From Vanessa cardui (taxonomy: Eukaryota; Arthropoda; Insecta; Lepidoptera; Nymphalidae): DNA of 64,000 nucleotides. Under the pieces are notes generated by a model that ran no database searches, was not told where the DNA came from, and saw nothing but the letters and a program-made list of their open reading frames with translations. Made by a program: the position numbers and the translations under genes. The DNA is taken from NCBI RefSeq assembly GCF_905220365.1, contig NC_061130.1:14763501-14827500 (forward strand). Direction: 5' to 3'. Shown here one piece after another: positions 25,817 to 37,049 of this stretch. Each line of letters opens with the position of its first letter. Positions within the stretch are counted from its first letter, which is position 1.

Positions 25817-26524
25817 CAAAATCAAAATCAAAATCAAAATCAAAATCAAAATCAAAATCAAAATCAAAATCAAAATCAAAATCAAAATCAAAATCAAAAT
25901 CAAAATCAAAATCAAAATCAAAATCATAATCAAAATCAAAATCAAAATCAAAATCAAAATCAAAATCAAAATCAAAATCAAAATCAAAATCAAAATCAAA
26001 ATCAAAATCAAAATCAAAATCAAAATCAAAATCAAAATCAAAATCAAAATCAAAATCAAAATCAAAATCAAAATCAAAATCAAAATCAAAATCAAAATCA
26101 AAATCAAAATCAAAATCAAAATCAAAATCAAAATCAAAATCAAAATCAAAATCAAAATCAAAATCAAAATCAAAATCAAAATCAAAATCAAAATCAAAAT
26201 CAAAATCAAAATCAAAATCAAAATCAAAATCAAAATCAAAATCAAAATCAAAATCAAAATCAAAATCAAAATCAAAATCAAAATCAAAATCAAAATCAAA
26301 ATCAAAATCAAAATCAAAATCAAAATCAAAATCAAAATCAAAATCAAAATCAAAATCAAAATCAAAATCAAAATCAAAATCAAAATCAAAATCAAAATCA
26401 AAATCAAAATCAAAATCAAAATCAAAATCAAAATCAAAATCAAAATCAAAATCAAAATCAAAATCAAAATCAAAATCAAAATCAAATTCAAAATCAAAAT
26501 CAAAATCAAAATCAAAATCAAAAT
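25817..26524 (+). repeat. Giant (AAAATC)n hexanucleotide array
   Basis: Roughly 118 tandem AAAATC units, nearly perfect, with interruptions only near 25925 (CATAATC) and 26485 (CAAATTC). It runs directly into ATATACTTTATTCAAGTAGA at 26523, the head of a dispersed repeat whose other copies carry only one or two AAAATC units (28998, 31424, 34727). The long ORFs across it (Gln-Asn, Leu-Ile and Phe-Asp dipeptide repeats) are artefacts of hexamer periodicity. Confidence 0.97.
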
Positions 26525-26790
26525 ATACTTTATTCAAGTAGACTTTTACAAGCACTTCTCAATCGTCATTTAATAACTACATTTACAGCACCACCCACCT
26601 CATATTCTATGAGCTATCCTATCCTACACCGTTGGTTGCCTGGAAGAGATCGCTATCGAAAAGGTATATAAAAGCCATAGAAAAGGTCACCAAAATTGTA
26701 CGCCTGTTCTATTAAGGCCAAATCTATGTGTAATTTAATTTTATTTTTCTGTGTGGTGTGCAGTAAAGAATGCAAATAAACGTATATATC
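26523..26790 (+). repeat. Dispersed repeat head plus non-LTR 3' tail
   Basis: TACTTTATTCAAGTAGACTTTTACAAGCAC-type sequence at 26525-26585 is followed by GGTTGCCTGGAAGAGATCGC at about 26633 and TGTGTGGTGTGCAGTAAAGAATGC near 26750. The second part matches the tail type seen at 63690. Confidence 0.6.
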
Positions 26791-28499
26791 AAATTCAGTG
26801 ACCATTTAGAAATCACTCAACGTTAATATAACTGAATTGCTCTACACTATTTTTACTATACCTGTATCTGTAAAATGCGTTATAAGACTCAAGACTTCTC
26901 TACTGGAATTTCGAATGAAAATCTATGCTTTAATATTATTTCTAAATATATGTTACTTATTTTATAATTACAAGTTTCCCACGCCTGTCGAAGTGTCCAT
27001 TTTCCTCGAGTCGTAACGAGGGCGTGGTATCAATTTCGTGACGGTAGCTTTTTGTACAAAACCCAATACACCTTATAATAGTTCAATACAAGTAGCAAAT
27101 ATTTTAAAAATCATTTTTAATTAACTATTTTAAAAAGAAATTTTATTTTGTAATTGTGAAATAAATTAATAAATATACATACATATATTTCAATACCTAC
27201 CTATCAACTGCAAGAATAATAGTCATTAAAATAAGTGATTCAAGTAATTCAGTAGTCGTTATTCTCGTATTTCAATAATCGCTAATTTATCTCATTACAA
27301 AAATGTACATTCGAAATATAATAATCTCAGCGAACATAATAATTACTGTACGAAATAAATTGCGTAGAAAATTTGATACAGTCTAATTTTTAATTGCGTA
27401 AATCATAAATAATTAGGAAAATGTTACGAGTTTATGTAAAAAAATCAGAGCACGGGTCATTCGAGACATGCGCAATGATAAATCGATTATATCACTTCGA
27501 TTTGGCGCTAAAAGTTGCAAATGACAGATGTCAAAGTATCAAATTGAGGCGAATGCATTCATTATTCAGCCCGTAACACTATTGCGATAGTTACGGGCAC
27601 CGAAACGAATACTTTACCACGAGCTGCATCACAATTGGTACAAATGTGTCATTGTAAATAAAACCTTATGTACATAAAGATAAAAGCGTATTTTTAATCA
27701 TCGTGGCATTCACACATGCGTATGCATTGCTTCGATGTTTGGCCGTACCAGATATGTCAAGGACTCTTGCAAATAACACTTTCTTTGAATAAACATATGT
27801 ACTTAAAAAGATTATCTGAGGATCCTTTTTTGGTATAGAATTCAAGTTATATTTTGCTCTGGCTTAATACAAACACGTAGAACCAATAAGTCATCAGATA
27901 CGTTACTGTCTATACGTTATTGATTTTTCTGTTTATGGAAGCGAGGCGGTATTACGGCAAGAATCAGAGCAATGACAATTATCTTAAAAGGAAAACCTTT
28001 ATTTTTAGAAGTATCTTTCCTGATTATATTAAATTGAGAAGGGATAAGTGTCTTACTGATTTAAAAATCTACATGAAATACCTCCTCAAAGTCCTGATGA
28101 GTGTAGCTCAGGATCGTAAGAATTGAAGCATGGGATAGGAGACCTATATCCAGCTGTGTATAAAATTACGATGGTGTTATAAATCCAGGGTCCAACGAGT
28201 TCAATGTTCTCCCTTCTTTTATCTTAAATCTCTTGAAGGTCAAAACCCTACAACATGCAAAAAACAAATTAATGTTCCTGTAAATTAAAATGTTGTCTTA
28301 TTATTCATCAGAAAACAACAATAGCAACAATTGCATCTACACGAAGCTGCACTTTGTATTTGCATAAAGTACATGGTTGATGCGCCTACGCATTGGATTA
28401 TTCTTATTAATGTTATTTGAATTCAACCATTAAAAATACTTTTATATATTTTAATATAAATGTAATGCCTATTGAGATGTTGATTTTTATCTGATAAAG
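26791..28499. other. Intergenic AT-rich DNA
   Basis: No gene called. Features of note are a 9-bp inverted pair GCCCGTAAC/GTTACGGGC at 27569-27577 and 27590-27598, and a TTTGGCGCTAAA word at about 27501. The 68-codon ORF at 27920-28126 is Lys/Arg-rich with no recognisable domain. Confidence 0.45.
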
Positions 28500-28640
28500 T
28501 TCAAGCCCAGGCAAGTAACACTATACATATGTGCTTAATTGTGTTTATAATTTATCTCATGCTCGGCTGTGAAGGAAAACATCATGTGTCTAATTTCATC
28601 GAAATTCTGTCACATGTGCATTCCACTGTTACGGCTGTTA
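28500..28640 (+). mobile_element. SINE family A fragment
   Basis: Contains GTTCAAGCCCAGGCAAG (degraded B-box), TATGTGCTTAATTGTGTTTATAATT and TGAAGGAAAACATCATGTG blocks of family A. The A-box head and 3' end are missing. Confidence 0.7.
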
Positions 28641-28995
28641 CTATATTGTTACTGATCATACGTGTTGGTACTAAAGTCAGAACCGACCCGAAATGGATGG
28701 CTGTAACGTAATATTAGTTGTTACGAAACACCCCATTTTACACAACAATTACATCTATTATATACTGCAGAACAAAATAGTTTTATTTTGTTTTGATATT
28801 ACTTAGTCGTATACTAAAGCAAAAAAAAACATGTCTTTCAATTGATGGAAATGCGTTCTGAGTATTAACGATTCATTTCGACAGAGCAACATTAAATTTT
28901 GACACTCTAGATGTCGAAATTATATTAATTTCAATGCGTTGAGCTGATTTTGGACGTGTAGAACTAATATCAAGGAAAAGGTGGAAAGAATACTC

Positions 28996-29175
28996 AAAAA
29001 CCAAAATCAAAATATACTTTATTCAAGTAGGCTTATACGAGCACTTTTGAATAGTCATTTAACAACTATATTAAGTGAAGCTACCACCGGTTCGGAAAGT
29101 AAATTATACCGAGAAGTACAAGCAATAAACTCAGTAGTTACTCTTTTTCAACATTTAAAAATACAGTCATGTTAG
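28996..29175 (+). repeat. Dispersed TTTATTCAAGTAGGCTT repeat, near-complete copy
   Basis: Runs from AAAATCAAAATATACTTTATTC through AAGTGAAGCTACCACCGGTT CGGAAAG to CAGTAGTTACTCTTTTTCAAC and ACAGTCATG. Shorter copies are at 26523, 31424-31535 and 34727-34805. The 64-codon ORF here is repeat sequence. Confidence 0.75.
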
Positions 29176-30126
29176 TTAATTACAATAGGCTATTTGACAA
29201 TGCGAAAAATAAATTGTGAATTATTGTAATCACTGTACATTATGAGTTTAAAAATGGTTATTTACCAACGAAACTTGAAAATAATACTTAATTTATTCAA
29301 AAATCAATAAATAAAAATGCACTTTTTCAAACGTTTGTCACGTGACACAAAACGCTCCTGATTGGCCGGCCTTATGATGAAGTCACTTTCTTGTAAACCT
29401 TGCTTTTCTACTATATGTACCACAGATTTAATCACAGCAAATTGACGTCACCGACCCCTTTGCAGAGCCATATTGTACAAGTAGCGTTTTCGCGCGTTAT
29501 TTAAATATGGAATTATTAATATGATATTTTTCGGCAAATATGTACTAGAAATAAAAAAATCAACTTTTGCTGGGTTCCTTAACCTCTACTAAATAATATA
29601 AAATGGATTTTAAAAACCAGTCAAATAGCCTATTATACATGCATGTAGTTTAACATGCCTGGAAGTCAACAAGTATTAATTCCACCTACTAGAACAATTA
29701 AATTAAAAGATTATGTTATATTATTAGATTATTTTATTACATTATGTTGTAATCTATTTTTATACATTATTGAAAAGAAAAATTAATATTTCAATTCATA
29801 ATTATGTGTTTTTTTTGTGCCGTCAATGACTTATAATTACAATTAATATTTCATATAGCATGAAAAGAGTTTCTTATGACAGAATAAAGCTTAAATAATT
29901 ATCTATACTTAAATATGTATACATAGACTATCTTGCTTGTCTATTTCAATGTGAAAGAGAGATTATCCAATGAAAAACCTTGATAAATAGCAAAACGAAT
30001 AAATAAAAACGTCACTTTAGTCAAAAATCACTAATAATGACGTAAATCTTTTCAAAAACTAATCCAAATATGAACAACATAAATCAAGAAAAACATCCAT
30101 CAACTTAAAATCTAAAATGAATAAAT
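29176..30126. other. Intergenic AT-rich DNA upstream of the small-ORF pair
   Basis: No repeat I recognise. I cannot place a TATA box or transcription start for the ORF beginning at 30127. Confidence 0.4.
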
Positions 30127-30375
30127 ATGAAGCAAGGGTTCAGCGTATCAATGAAAAAAAAAATTAAGCCAGTTACAAAACCGATATTGAATAACTTTAC
30201 GAAAATAATCAACTCACTAAAAAAGAAAAATAAAGTTAAGGCAACTATCACGTCTGATCCGGATTGGTCCCAAGTAGATACCCAGGTCTGTAACATCATC
30301 GCGTGGACCGGAGCGCTGGTTATCACGGCTGTGATACTGAGATCGCTGTATCTAATGTATATGAAAGACGGTTAG
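30127..30375 (+). CDS. Predicted single-pass membrane microprotein, paralogue 1
   Basis: An 82-aa ORF of unknown function. Residues 1-40 are strongly basic (MKKKIKP, LKKKNKVK). Residues ~41-53 are more acidic (SDPDWSQVD), and residues ~55-78 form one hydrophobic helix containing NIIAWTGALVITAVILRSLY, ending M-Y-M-K-D-G. The helix and its flanks match the ORF at 31635-31862 in the pattern Q-x-x-N-I-x-x-W-T-G ... L-R-x-L-Y-L ... K-x-D. Many nucleotide differences in the matched codons are synonymous (ACC/ACG Thr, GGA/GGT Gly, AGA/AGG Arg, TAT/TAC Tyr), which argues for selection on protein. The start is the first ATG in frame after an upstream out-of-frame ATG at 30117. The positive N-terminal flank predicts a cytosolic N-terminus. 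I recognise no family. The L-Y-L-(M/I)-Y element is faintly like arthropod sarcolamban peptides, too weak to assign. Confidence 0.55.
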   Translation: MKQGFSVSMKKKIKPVTKPILNNFTKIINSLKKKNKVKATITSDPDWSQVDTQVCNIIAWTGALVITAVILRSLYLMYMKDG

Positions 30376-30540
30376 CTGGGATAAGGTTGGTACGAGAAAC
30401 GGTCTTGTTAAACATTATCAAATTAGAAATAACTTTATTTGTTACAGGTGTTATTAATCTTACTAATAGTAAATTGATACGAAAAAATGTTTTAAATAAA
30501 TGAGGTATAATACCTTGTTCAATCCTATATGAATATTTTA

Positions 30541-30712
30541 TGCATAACCGATGATTGCGGGTTCAAACCCAGGCAAGCACCAATATATATATCTGCTTAA
30601 TTTGTGTTTATAATTCATCTCGTGTTCAGCGGTGAAGGAAAACATCGTGAGGAAACCTGCATGTGTCCAATTTCATAGAAAATCCTCCCCCTGGTGCATT
30701 CCACCAACCCTT
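30541..30712 (+). mobile_element. SINE family A fragment
   Basis: Begins within the tRNA-like part (CATAACCGATGATTGCGGGT TCAAACCCAGGCAAGCACC). It continues through the TTCATCTCGTG..GTGAAGGAAAACATCGTGAGG body to GGTGCATTCCACCAACCC. Both ends are truncated. It lies between the two small paralogous ORFs. Confidence 0.8.
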
Positions 30713-31634
30713 TAATACTTATTTATTTTTCCAAAATATAGAATCCTTTATGTAAGCCTATTTATATATATAAATATATGTTTAGTTATTTCATATTACC
30801 CTTAAAATATTCATTTTATAAGCAGTAGATATAGGACAGGTGTCATAAATCTTGAGTGGATCTTATGTTGAAAATACTGTCAAACTTAACTCTTTATGTG
30901 AATTTGCTTATCAAGGGAAACCAGGTCACTTTTATAATATAAAATTACAAGATTGAATAAAATGTTAAAGTTTTACGCTTGTCAAACCACCACCGAATAT
31001 GATGGAATTTTGCGTAAAGCCATCATCAACCCCAAGGAAATACGTAGACTACTTTAATAATTGAATATCTGAAAACAACCCCTACAGCAGTAGCTAGTAA
31101 ATACATTTAAGCCTTAAAATTGGGTAACAAAATGACCATCTTGTATTTTTTTTTCTAGGTATATAAAGTACTAGCTGTGTCCGCGACCTTTTACACGTTT
31201 GAATTTAACAAAAAACAAATACCATTGTAGCCTAATGACTCCCTATTTTATCAGTTATTTGCCAGTGAAAGTCCCGTCAAAATCGGTCCAAAACTGACAG
31301 AAATTGTAAAAAAAAATATTTTGGTATATGTATCGTGTATACATATGCATTGAGTGAAAAGGGGGCTTTTTTAATATTAGAAACAGAGACACCAATTTTA
31401 TTATATGTATAGATGAACTAATTCAAAATCAAAGTCAAAATAAACATTATTCAAGTGGGCTTTTACAAGCACTTTTGAATCGTCAATTATCAATTAAGTG
31501 AAGCTACCACCGGTTCGGAAAGAAGATTCTACCGTCTCATCATTCATTTATTTAAAAATATTAATATTAATAGCTTTTGTTTTCAGACCTACATAAAATG
31601 TAACCGCAAGATCCTGTGACAGACTATCATATAA
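30713..31634. other. Spacer between the two small ORFs, with repeats
   Basis: About 31165-31410 is a repeat tail (ACTAGCTGTGTCCGCGACC, GTGAAAGTCCCGTCAAAATC, TATGCATTGAGTGAAAAGGG) whose reverse complement is near 38160-38395. About 31424-31535 is a TTATTCAAGTGGGCTTTTAC repeat copy. A plausible splice acceptor TTTTGTTTTCAG ends at 31586, so the next ORF may have a 5' untranslated exon starting at 31587. Confidence 0.5.
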
Positions 31635-31862
31635 ATGTTCAATTTAATGCGGAAACGAAATAAATTTTATCGCATAAAGAGAGCTATATACCTACGGTCT
31701 AAAAAGAGAAGCGCAATACGTACTTTCAATGAACAAATATATAACATCGTTATTTGGACGGGTATCTTATTCGTCATACTGCTAGTCCTGAGGATATTGT
31801 ACCTCCATTTTGTGAAAAAAGACAATGCGTGCAGCGATTCCCGGATATACTACCGAAGATGA
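31635..31862 (+). CDS. Predicted single-pass membrane microprotein, paralogue 2
   Basis: A 75-aa ORF of unknown function. Residues 1-30 are very basic (MRKRNKFYRIKRA, RSKKRSAIR). Residues ~36-58 form one hydrophobic helix (IYNIVIWTGILFVILLVLRI then LYLHFV). The C-terminus is polar (KKDNACSDSRIYYRR). The helix aligns with paralogue 1 at 30127-30375 without gaps, with W-T-G, L-R and L-Y-L identical. The basic N-terminal region differs in length and sequence. An acceptor-like TTTTCAG at 31580-31586 sits about 50 bp before the ATG, so a spliced 5' leader is possible. The spacing of ~1.5 kb on the same strand suggests tandem duplication, now old. Coding status is inferred from the conserved helix and synonymous differences. 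Confidence 0.55.
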   Translation: MFNLMRKRNKFYRIKRAIYLRSKKRSAIRTFNEQIYNIVIWTGILFVILLVLRILYLHFVKKDNACSDSRIYYRR

Positions 31863-32564
31863 TTTGCAAGACCGTAAATAACATTTGAATGTGAATTAAG
31901 TCAATGTATTAAAGTTTAAAACTTATATTTGTTTCAATTCTATTTAAACTAACATATTATTAACTTATTTTATTAATAAAAAGAAAAAATTCCTCATTAA
32001 CTTTTCAATCCCAAAAGAAATTAACTACATAAAATAACTAAGCACAAGGGACATAACATCTTAGTTCCCAAGGTTAGTGGCACATTGACGATGTAAGGAA
32101 TAGTTAATATTAATTACAGCTTCATTGTCTATGGGTGATGGTGACCACTTACCATCAGGTGGCCCATATGCTCGTCCGCCAAGCTATACCGTAAAAACTG
32201 TTTTTAATACGGTTAAATGTAAGATCAAATATATTCATGCATCATGCATTGTGATTGTGAACAATGTGTTTGTTTTATGGTTCCGGATATATTATGGAAC
32301 AAAATTCTAACTCTTACAATCAGATGGGACGTGAGATAAATTAGATATGAAGAAAAGAAAGATCGGACGCATTGTACTCTCTTTTGGCGTTTCTATTAAC
32401 ATGACAGTGTAACACTGAAAAACATATAAGGAAATTAATAGTAGAAAAAATTATATACTTGAAAATAACGGGGAGCGAATATTGTAATGTCATTCGTTCA
32501 TTCATATTCAATCTTACATTCATATTTAAAATATATATCATCGCTTGATTATCTACAAACTTAA
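31863..32564. other. Intergenic DNA with family C fragment
   Basis: 32042-32185 is a partial reverse-strand copy of family C (CACAAGGGACATAACATCTTAG ... TGACCACTTACCATCAGGTGG). The rest is AT-rich with no gene seen. AATAAA occurs near 31975 and could serve the preceding ORF. Confidence 0.5.
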
Positions 32565-32825
32565 ATATATTTTTAGAACCAGAAGTAGGAAGTAGGTTAA
32601 CCTCTAAAACAATAATCTTTAATTTAAAATAACAATCAATCTACCACAATAGAAAAAACATTTAGTCTACAACACAAATAACCATCAATAATCACATTAC
32701 ACCGTAATAATTATATTCGCGATCTCAATGTGTCAACCACGAATTTCCAGCCTTTTTTTTTAAAGGGAAGTTGTGTGACTTGACGCAGATGTTGTTTGTT
32801 TATTCCAACAATATATTTTAAAAAA
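32565..32825 (-). repeat. Dispersed repeat, copy 2 of an inverted pair
   Basis: Reverse complement of 14690-14945: AGGTTAACCTCTAAAACAAT, CACATTACACCGTAATAATT, TGTGTGACTTGACGCAGATG and TTGTTTGTTTATTCCAACAAT match inverted blocks there. Non-coding. Confidence 0.65.
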
Positions 32826-33107
32826 TCTGTCTTAGACCTTTAGATAATAAAATTCTTAATTTTAGCCATAGGTCAACGAAGCATTTATAAAAGCCAAGAT
32901 ACTTTTGCAGTAGTTTTCATAATCACAATATACTGTATCCCCAATGAGCAAATAGCAATAGAGTAAGCCTGTATAACTACACGCAGACGGACCGTAAAAT
33001 CTTAGTTTTGATGGTTGGTTGTGCATTGATGATATGACAGATACCCCATTTACCAGTCTGCCTAACTATATAATATGAAAAGATATATAAAATATAATAA
33101 TAATATT

Positions 33108-33380
33108 TACTTGGTGGTAGGGCTTTGCGCAAGCCCGTCTGGGTAGGTACCACCCACTCATCAGTTATTCTACCGCCAGACAACAGTACTCAGTATTGTT
33201 GTGTTCCGGTTTGAAGGGTGAGTGAGCTAACTACAGGCACAAGGGACATAATATGTTAGTTCCCAAGGTTAGTGGCGCATTGACGATGTAAGGAATAGTT
33301 AATATTTTTTACAGCGTCATTGTCTATGGGTAATGGTGACCACTTACCATCAGGTGGCTGATATGCTCCTTCGACAACTA
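33108..33380 (-). repeat. Family C repeat, reverse orientation
   Basis: Near-complete inverse of 2075-2387, from CTTGGTGGTAGGGCTTTGCG through CCGTCTGGGTAGGTACCACC and CCCAAGGTTAGTGGCGCATT to CACTTACCATCAGGTGG. No ORF of its own. Confidence 0.8.
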
Positions 33381-33681
33381 AATAAATAATACAATTTCAC
33401 ATTTTGTTTATGTGGCAAATGTTTTCACGTAACCAAAATATGATTTCAATTCGCCTTGAACTTTCTGTTAATGTTTCCGCAGCATTTAATTTTATAATAC
33501 GAGTTTAACGCGTTCTGTAACCTAGGATTACTCATACTCATGCATGTGATTATTTTAAACGGAAGGACAAAAACCATCTATTCGTAAATTATGGTAAATT
33601 ATTATCGATTATATACTGAGACGCCATTTAGTAATAATTGTCAAGTAAAGATTGTTTGTCTGTCAAAAGCTTGTTGTTTGT

Positions 33682-33974
33682 GTAACCAAAGTCATCGACA
33701 TAGCCCACCGGATTAGTAAGCTGAAGTGGCAGTGGGCTGGCCATATTTGTCGTAGAACCGACAACCGTTGGGGAAAACGTGTTCTAGAGTGGAGACCGCG
33801 TCTCGTCAAACGTAGTGTAGGACGTCCTCGGGCACAGTGGAGTGACGACTTACGCAAGGCGGCAGGCAGGAGCTGGATGCGAGTAGCCGGAGAAAGACCA
33901 CAGTGGCGTGCGCTTGGAGAGGCCTATGTCCAGCAATGGACAAAAACGGGCTGATGATGATGATGATGATGATC
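33682..33974 (+). mobile_element. 5'-truncated non-LTR retrotransposon 3' end
   Basis: An open frame encodes the C-terminus of a LINE endonuclease/reverse-transcriptase polyprotein. It includes KLKWQWAGHICRRTDNRWGK, then EWRPR, GRPRAQWSDDLRKAAGRSW and WRALGEAYVQQWTKTG. The stop TGA is the first unit of a (TGATGA)n tail at 33951-33973. The second copy, at 61554-61779, is very similar. The reverse-transcriptase domain itself is missing. The clade is likely RTE or CR1-like and not resolved from this piece. Confidence 0.85.
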
Positions 33975-34297
33975 TCACATGTTCGATTCTGGTCCCTTGG
34001 GCTATTAACGTAAATGGCCAAATAGGAGTACCTATATGTAATTAAAGTTTTTCATTTTCATTTCATTTCATTTCAAATGTCAGTATTCTTATAAAAATAG
34101 ACTCATTCAAATGATTCGACACAAAATATCGTAAAAACTACGTTTTTGTCGCTCTTCTTGTCCTCCCAGTAGAATCTACAAAAAAGGCTGTTACTTTCAA
34201 TCAAATACAATCCTGGTCTCAAACGGTTTAACATTTAATTAAATATAGAATATTATTACATTAAATAAAATTTTGTTTCTTTTTAAACAATTTGTTA

Positions 34298-34597
34298 CAA
34301 CAACAATGACAGCCAGTAAATTCCCACTGCTGGGCTAAAGGCATCCTCTCCCTTTGAGGAGAAGGTTTGGAACATATTCCACCACGCTGTTCCAATGCGG
34401 GTTGTTGGAATACACATGTGGCAGAATTTCTATGATATTTGTCACATGCAGGTTTCCTCACGATGTTTTCCTTCACCGCTGAGCACGAGATGAATTATAA
34501 AGACAAATTAAGCACATGAATTAGCGGTGCTTGCCTGGGTTTGAACCCGCAATCATCGGTTAAGATGCACGCGTTCTAACCACTGGGCCATCTCGAT
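34298..34597 (-). mobile_element. SINE family A, near full length (reverse)
   Basis: On the plus strand it runs from CAACAACAATGACAGCCAGT AAATTCCCACTGCTGGGC to GGTTTGAACCCGC (inverted B-box) and CCACTGGGCCATCTCG (inverted A-box). The 71-codon ORF within it is SINE sequence. Confidence 0.88.
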
Positions 34598-34805
34598 TGT
34601 AATTTGTTACAAGCGATGCAAGAATTAACTCGCAGTGCAGGCAACGCCTATGACTTGATGAAGCTATCTCTAGTCTATGATGATGGGTACAGTAGTCCTC
34701 CCAAAATTACAAGTATTTCTTTATAAAATCAAAATAAACTTTATTCAAGTAGGCTTTTACAAGCACTTTTGAATCGTCATTTTACAATTAAGTGAAGCTA
34801 CCTAT

Positions 34806-35755
34806 TTTATAAATAGTGTAAGTATTAACCAAACGTTTAATAATAGAACAAAGAACATTTACGCCTCATAAAGTATACTAAAATTTAAAACGTAAATAAA
34901 TGTTATGTTATTGATTTATTTTATGCTAGCAAAGAAAAACCAGAAGCGATCACTAGTATGATACCTAAAAGGATGTTATATAAAGATCCAAAACCAATAT
35001 ATTTATCGTAATTGCCTACATTAACCTATTAAAAATGACCTGATATATTATTCATCTTATTTAGTCATCCTTGAATCCGTTTTAATTAACATATGTTAAT
35101 TTAAAAATATGTTATACCCTAAAGCATTAAAAAAATATGAGTCTAGGAAGTTATTTCTATGATAAACCCATTACTAAAGCTTGTCAAGCTAACAGACAAA
35201 AAGATAGACCGATATTGATATAATTATTTTTGTCTTTTTTCAATTTATGTTAATATTTAGAAGTACATTATAAATTAATACAAAAATATAAGTTTATAAA
35301 TGACTATAATAGAAGCAAATATTTGCCACAAAATTTAAAACAAAAGTAACATCGTTATTCGTTGTGACAATTTGAACTTTAGAACGTTGCTATAACATTC
35401 TTAGTTATATTGAAATATAATAAAAAAATAATTGTCTATGAATCGAAGACGGTAGCAACTAGTAAAATTCATAATCAATATCGTGTATCATAAAAATTCA
35501 TTCGGAATGTGAAAGTGAAATGATAATGAAATTATTTCGATACAATTTTGTGTCGCTTTCGTTCTTATTTATCGGACAAAATAACCCATAGATAAAGAAA
35601 ATCTCGGTCCAAAATGTAATCGCAGGATGATTACAATAACATCTAGTCACAGACGCCAATAAATTAACTATTACCATTGCGTTTACGTATTTATTAATAT
35701 AACTTTTTATTATTATGTCTTCTTACCTCTAAAACAAGTTTTATTATCCACTCTT
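34806..35755. other. Intergenic AT-rich DNA
   Basis: Nothing beyond a short TTTATTCAAGTAGGCTTTTAC repeat copy just before it (34727-34805). No gene seen. Confidence 0.5.
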
Positions 35756-36030
35756 TTTTTATGATATAAGTTGGCGGACGAGCATATGGGCCACCCGATG
35801 GTCACCATCACCCATAGACAATGACGCTGTAATAAATATTAAATATTCCTTACATCGTCAATGTGCCACCAACCTGGGGAACTAAGATGTTATGTCCTTT
35901 GTGCCTGTAGTTACACTGGCTCACTCACCCTTCAAACCGGAACACAACAATACTGAGTACCGTTATTTGGCGGTAGAATAACTGATGAGTGGGTGGCACC
36001 TACCCAGACGAGCTTGCACAAAGCCCTACC
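35756..36030 (+). repeat. Family C repeat
   Basis: Near-complete copy: TTGGCGGACGAGCATATGGG, TCACCATCACCCATAGACAA, ACACAACAATACTGAGTACC and CTACCCAGACGAGCTTGCAC match 2075-2387. Confidence 0.8.
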
Positions 36031-37049
36031 ACCAAACTTATTTAACACTCACCTTTATTCCGCATGTTTTTATTTTAAAATAGTATTCGTTCTAATTAAA
36101 ATATTTTTATTGACCGCTCTATAGCCTCATTATTAAAAAAAAAACTTTCGATAGTTTTAATTACATAACATTAAAAAAATATATATTCCAAGTTTGGTCT
36201 CTATTGCTGACATCGGCAAGACGGTTGATACTTGAAGTCTCTACATTATGAGAAATGTATTCATATGTATTTATTGATAGTCATTTTGGTTTGTAAGTAA
36301 AAACAAAAAAAAAATCCACCACATATACAACTGCTTACTATAAACAGTATCTAACTTTCCTCGGCTCTGCTGCATTCTAAATACTTCCTTATTCAATCCT
36401 TTTCAGAGAGATAGCAAGCTATTGATATCGTACTAAACTTTTGCCTTCACTTATAAAGATATACTTATGCATATACTCGTATAATCACTGTAGGTACTAA
36501 GAGCTCTTTAAGTTAGATTTTTTTGTCTATAATCTCACTATCTATATTGTTTTTAAATTGATGTCAAGTGTACTTATTAAATGTTAATAACAATCATATG
36601 ACGTACATTATTATTAACCCATTTATAAAAAAATATTCCAGCCCTGATTGACTGTTACCATATAATATGAGGGCAATCAAAAAGTACCAATCGCATCAAA
36701 TATAACCTTTTACCAAAGCGGTCAAGCCTTGTCAAAATATGACGAATAGTATAGTTACCAGACAAAGTACAGAATACCATGCCTTGACCCGAAGTTATAA
36801 ACAGGCACGCCCACTTAATTGTGTAGGATATAATGTTTACTGGCGAAATGTCAGTTTCTAAGAACGAGCCCACAATGGACGAATCATGAACGAGATATGA
36901 GATATCGTTTTGTCTGAAAAGACTCGTTATTCGTCGCAAATGTATGGTTTGTTTCCTAACCAAAGATTCGATCTTTCTTACAGTACAACTATAATAGAAT
37001 CGTGTTTGAAGTTTAACATTTTTTTTATAATCATTATCCAAAAATAAAA
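36031..37049. other. Intergenic DNA; one unidentified segment at 36650-37020
   Basis: 36655-37041 holds a 128-codon minus-strand ORF in a less AT-rich segment beginning (plus strand) ATGAGGGCAATCAAAAAGTACC. I do not recognise the translation. The overlapping start inside neighbouring SINE sequence and the lack of domains make a transposon fragment more likely than a host gene. Confidence 0.35.

Noticed and set aside
25730..26671. Long ORFs encoding Gln-Asn, Leu-Ile or Phe-Asp dipeptide repeats
   Set aside because: They are open in several frames on both strands only because AAAATC is a six-base unit without stops; no start context or flanking exon supports them.
27569..27598. GCCCGTAAC/GTTACGGGC inverted pair as a regulatory stem-loop
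   Set aside because: Nine-base stem with a 12-base loop and no linked gene; expected by chance in a window of this size.
36655..37041. 128-codon minus-strand ORF
   Set aside because: No recognised domain; it starts next to SINE DNA and probably lies in a transposon fragment.
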